From positions 1 to 15,558 of the forward strand of contig JAJXWC010000037.1 of assembly GCA_021781855.1 (NCBI GenBank): a stretch of DNA of 15,558 nt. Reading direction: 5' to 3'. The position numbers and the translations under genes were made by a program. Below are positions 13,099 through 15,558 of the stretch, piece after piece. Below the pieces are notes generated by a model. That model was not told the origin of the DNA. It made no database searches and saw only the letters and a list, made by a program, of their open reading frames with translations. The stretch is from Bacillota bacterium (GTDB lineage: Bacteria > Bacillota > Bacilli > Lactobacillales > Streptococcaceae). The first letter of the stretch is position 1. Every line of letters starts with the position of its first letter.

Positions 13099-13142
13099 AT
13101 CTTAACAGTGCTGAGCTTCGGATTTGGCTCAACTCCAACCAA
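13096..13142 (-). repeat. Structured intergenic element, fragment D2
   Basis: A minimal copy read on the - strand. A short hairpin pairs TTGGTT with AGCCAA (13124-13142), with a U-G pair on that strand. After CCGAAGCTCA, a stretch also found in copy D, comes the 3' block GCACTGTTAAGATAAA (13096-13111), 14 of 16 positions as in A and D. The 3' block leads straight into the terminator hairpin at 13071-13094. Confidence 0.5.
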
Positions 13143-13182
13143 GGAAGTTTCTGATTCATTTCTTGATTTGATGAAAAGAATG

Positions 13183-13211
13183 CTGACAAAACTGAGACAA
13201 ACTGGTAAAAT
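13183..13211 (+). promoter_or_regulatory. Promoter of corA, giving a leaderless mRNA
   Basis: -35 CTGACA (13183-13188, one mismatch), 17-base spacer, -10 TAAAAT (13206-13211) preceded by TGG, an extended -10. The ATG begins seven bases after the -10, where transcription should start. No Shine-Dalgarno sequence lies before the ATG. Confidence 0.65.
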
Positions 13212-13217
13212 AAACCT

Positions 13218-14135
13218 ATGATTAAAAATTACGAGCTTTCGAGTGCTAAAAAGTTAGTTCACTCAGATGAAATGAAAAATTTCACTTATATTTTAAATCC
13301 GACACGAGAGGAAATCGGTTCAGTCTCGGAAATTTTTGAGTTCCCTTTTGACTACTTGTCAGGGATTCTTGATGATTATGAAAATGCACGTTTTGAAACA
13401 GATGGTAATGATAACAACTTGATTTTGCTACAGTATCCTGCGCTGTCAAACTATGGTGAAATTGGAACTTTCCCTTATTCGTTGATTTGGACGAAAAATG
13501 AGAGTGTAATCTTAGCGCTTAATCATGAGATTGAGAATCAGCCAATTTTTGACAGAGAATATGATGCAAAACGTTATAAACATCAGTTGATTTTTCAGGT
13601 TATGTACCAGATGACGCATGCTTATCATGATTATTTGCATGATTTTCGGGCACGACGGCGCAAACTTGAAGTCGGTATTAAAAACTCAACAAAAAATGAC
13701 CAAATTATTGATATGATTGCCATTCAGGCAAGTCTAATTTATTTTGAAGATGCTTTACATAATAATTTGCAAGTACTTCGTAAATTCATTGATTATTTGC
13801 GAGAAGATGATGAGGACGGCTTTGCCGATAAGATTTATGATATTCTTGTTGAAACGGAACAGGCTTATACAGAGGCGAAAATTCAGCTCAAATTACTGGA
13901 AAATCTGCGAGATTTATTCTCCAATATTGTCAGCAACAATTTGAATATTGTTATGAAAATCATGACCTCGGCGACTTTTGTACTGGGGATTCCTGCGGTT
14001 ATTACAGGATTTTATGGAATGAACGTGCCGATTCCTCATCAGCAGGGAATTTATATGGTTTGGCTGCTCTTGGGCTTGATAATTGTTATTTGTGGCGGTG
14101 TGACTTTCTGGCTGCGTAAAAAGGATATGATTTGA
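13218..14135 (+). CDS. corA: CorA-family magnesium/divalent-cation transporter
   Basis: CorA proteins are pentameric membrane channels for Mg2+ (some for Co2+, Ni2+ or Zn2+). The 305-residue protein has a large cytoplasmic N-terminal domain with a long charged helical region (about 120-240). Two C-terminal transmembrane helices follow (about 245-265 and 277-297). The selectivity signature YGMN (G267-M268-N269) sits at the end of the first helix. The short loop VPIPHQQG lies between them, and the basic tail RKKDMI is inside. Length and layout are normal for Firmicute CorA. The ion transported cannot be told from sequence. There is no Shine-Dalgarno, and the promoter is so close that the mRNA probably begins at or next to the ATG. 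The gene is monocistronic with a strong terminator overlapping its stop codon. Confidence 0.9.
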   Translation: MIKNYELSSAKKLVHSDEMKNFTYILNPTREEIGSVSEIFEFPFDYLSGILDDYENARFETDGNDNNLILLQYPALSNYGEIGTFPYSLIWTKNESVILALNHEIENQPIFDREYDAKRYKHQLIFQVMYQMTHAYHDYLHDFRARRRKLEVGIKNSTKNDQIIDMIAIQASLIYFEDALHNNLQVLRKFIDYLREDDEDGFADKIYDILVETEQAYTEAKIQLKLLENLRDLFSNIVSNNLNIVMKIMTSATFVLGIPAVITGFYGMNVPIPHQQGIYMVWLLLGLIIVICGGVTFWLRKKDMI

Positions 14136-14159
14136 AAACTGGAACTTTCCAGTTTTTTT
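14135..14159 (+). terminator. Intrinsic terminator after corA
   Basis: AAAACTGGAA (14135-14144) and TTCCAGTTTT (14147-14156) pair perfectly, followed by three more T. The first A belongs to the corA stop codon. Upstream A and downstream T runs could make it work in both directions. Confidence 0.9.
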
Positions 14160-14326
14160 AGTAATATGAGGAAATTGGACGATATCTGCCGAGAGTTTTG
14201 GCATGTATTCTTGGAGCAAAATGTGAACTTTGTGAAAAATGAAGCAAAATCGGCAAAAATTGAAACAGATATTAAAATAATAGAAACTGTATTAGTAAAG
14301 AAAGTAGAAAATCCCCTATATTGCTA

Positions 14327-14354
14327 TTGAAATTGCCTAACTGTATGATATAAT
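14327..14354 (+). promoter_or_regulatory. Promoter of pfl
   Basis: -35 TTGAAA (14327-14332), 16-base spacer, -10 TATAAT (14349-14354) preceded by TGA, an extended -10. The 170 bases upstream of it (14160-14326) hold no gene. They contain only an interrupted inverted repeat, TGCC-N9-GGCA, near 14188-14204, which might be an operator, but I recognise no consensus. Confidence 0.75.
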
Positions 14355-14399
14355 AATATATGTAATCTGAAACAGAAAGAACGAAGGAGATTTTCAATC

Positions 14400-15558
14400 A
14401 TGAAAACCGAAGTTACTGAAAACATTTTTGAACAAGCCTGGGAGGGCTTCAAAGGCGCTGACTGGCGCGACAAAGCAAGCATTTCACGCTTTGTACAAGA
14501 CAACTACACACCATACGATGGAGATGAGAGTTTCCTTGCTGGTGCTACAGAACGTACACTTAAAGTAAAAGAAATCATTGAAACAACAAAAGCTCATTAC
14601 GAAGAAGTAGGTTTTCCATTTGATACTGACCGCGTAACTTCTATTGACAAAATCCCTGCTGGTTATGTTGATGCTAATGACAAAAATCTTGAATTGATTT
14701 ATGGGATGCAAAACAGCGAATTGTTCCGTTTGAACTTTATGCCTAAAGGCGGACTCCGTGTTGCTGAAAAAATCTTGACAGAACATGGTCTTAAAGTTGA
14801 CGAACATTTGCATGAAATCTTGTCAACAACAATGACTTCTGTAAATGATGGTATCTTCCGTGCTTACACTTCAGCTATTCGTAAAGCTCGCCATGCTCAC
14901 ACAGTAACTGGTTTGCCAGATGCTTATTCACGTGGTCGTATCATTGGTGTTTATGCTCGTCTTGCATTGTACGGTGCTGATTACTTGATGAAAGAAAAAG
15001 CTAAAGAATGGGATGCAATCAAGGAAATCAACGACGAGAATATCCGTCTTAAAGAAGAAATCAATATGCAATACGAAGCATTGCAACAAGTTGTAAACTT
15101 TGGTGCTTTGTATGGTCTTGATGTTGCACGTCCTGCTATGAATGTTAAAGAAGCAATCCAATGGGTTAACATTGCATACATGGCTGTATGTCGTGTTGTC
15201 AATGGTGCTGCAACTTCACTTGGTCGTGTGCCAATCGTGCTTGATATCTTTGCTGAACGTGACCTTGCTCGTGGAACATTTACTGAACAAGAAATTCAAG
15301 AATTTGTTGACGATTTCGTTTTGAAACTTCGTACAATGAAATTCGCTCGTGCTGCTGCTTACGATGAACTTTATTCTGGTGACCCAACATTCATCACAAC
15401 ATCTATGGCTGGTATGGGTAATGACGGCCGTCACCGTGTTACGAAGATGGACTATCGTTTCTTGAACACTTTGGATACTATCGGTAATGCTCCAGAACCA
15501 AACTTGACTGTGCTTTGGGATTCTAAATTGCCTTACTCATTCAAACGTTATTCAATGT
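14400..15558 (+). CDS. pfl: Pyruvate formate-lyase, N-terminal half (3' end outside window)
   Basis: Formate C-acetyltransferase converts pyruvate and CoA to acetyl-CoA and formate in anaerobic mixed-acid fermentation, using a glycyl radical. The open frame runs from ATG 14400 to the window edge, 386 codons of an expected ~780. It begins MKTEVTENIFEQAWEGFKG. Recognisable PFL segments include FVQDNYTPYDGDESFLAGAT, NDGIFRAYTSAIRKARHAHT, GLPDAYSRGRIIGVYARLAL and the region up to LPYSFKRYS. The active-site Cys pair and the C-terminal glycyl-radical site lie beyond the window. Codon use is strongly biased like that of eno, a sign of high expression. The Shine-Dalgarno AAGGAGA (14384-14390) is well placed. 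Confidence 0.97.
   Translation, partial: MKTEVTENIFEQAWEGFKGADWRDKASISRFVQDNYTPYDGDESFLAGATERTLKVKEIIETTKAHYEEVGFPFDTDRVTSIDKIPAGYVDANDKNLELIYGMQNSELFRLNFMPKGGLRVAEKILTEHGLKVDEHLHEILSTTMTSVNDGIFRAYTSAIRKARHAHTVTGLPDAYSRGRIIGVYARLALYGADYLMKEKAKEWDAIKEINDENIRLKEEINMQYEALQQVVNFGALYGLDVARPAMNVKEAIQWVNIAYMAVCRVVNGAATSLGRVPIVLDIFAERDLARGTFTEQEIQEFVDDFVLKLRTMKFARAAAYDELYSGDPTFITTSMAGMGNDGRHRVTKMDYRFLNTLDTIGNAPEPNLTVLWDSKLPYSFKRYSM

Noticed and set aside
9222..13217. tRNA, rRNA, tmRNA, RNase P RNA or CRISPR arrays in the long gaps
   Set aside because: None of their conserved sequences or regular direct repeats with spacers were seen.
14230..14247. Rex-like site upstream of pfl (TTGTGAAAAATGAAGCAA)
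   Set aside because: Only the left half matches; the right half agrees at three of six positions and the site is about 80 bases from the -35 box.

Overview
This window is a piece of a low-GC Gram-positive chromosome, most likely a Lactococcus or close relative in the Streptococcaceae. The reasons are an RNA polymerase delta subunit, ctsR directly overlapping clpC with no mcsA/mcsB between them, a long-form hibernation factor, pyruvate formate-lyase, two TTG start codons, and the character of the proteins. I cannot name the species. All protein genes are on the + strand and all are recognisable housekeeping or surface genes. There is no phage, insertion sequence, CRISPR array, tRNA or rRNA.

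Layout: 3' end of recJ (1-1058) and apt (1093-1605), ending at a terminator; rpoE, the delta subunit (1792-2367); mltG (2788-4368); greA (4557-5030); the heat-shock operon ctsR-clpC (5542-8441) behind a CtsR operator; hpf/yfiA (8667-9221) with a possible attenuator in its leader; eno (9673-11001) with a candidate CcpA site; a secreted two-domain cell-wall hydrolase, glucosaminidase plus CHAP (11186-12703); a CorA-type transporter whose mRNA looks leaderless (13218-14135); and the first 386 codons of pfl (14400 to the window end). Good sigma-A-type promoters and intrinsic terminators separate nearly every unit, so most genes are monocistronic.

The unexplained part lies between the genes. Four intergenic gaps of 420-514 bases (2368-2787, 5031-5541, 9222-9672, 12704-13217) contain diverged copies of what looks like one family of structured repeats, six copies or fragments in all: A, B1 and B2 on the + strand; C, D and D2 on the - strand. 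Shared landmarks are a 5' block GC(A/G)GAGA(C/T)TTATTTG leading into a long hairpin, a second hairpin, an internal block around CTAC-N-GCAGTAGA-N-CGAAAGC, and a 3' block close to GCACTGCTGAGATAAA. Three copies run straight from the 3' block into an intrinsic terminator. The long hairpin keeps its pairing while its sequence changes, and its G-U pairs point to one strand in each copy, which suggests selection on RNA. One shortened copy (B2) forms a three-way junction in the 5' leader of ctsR, just downstream of the CtsR operator. I do not recognise this family. It could be a mobile miniature element, a 3'-UTR or leader RNA module, or a small RNA family.

Together the genes cover purine salvage and DNA repair (apt, recJ), transcription (rpoE, greA), cell-wall synthesis and remodelling (mltG, the hydrolase), stress proteolysis and ribosome hibernation (ctsR, clpC, hpf), ion transport (corA) and fermentation (eno, pfl).
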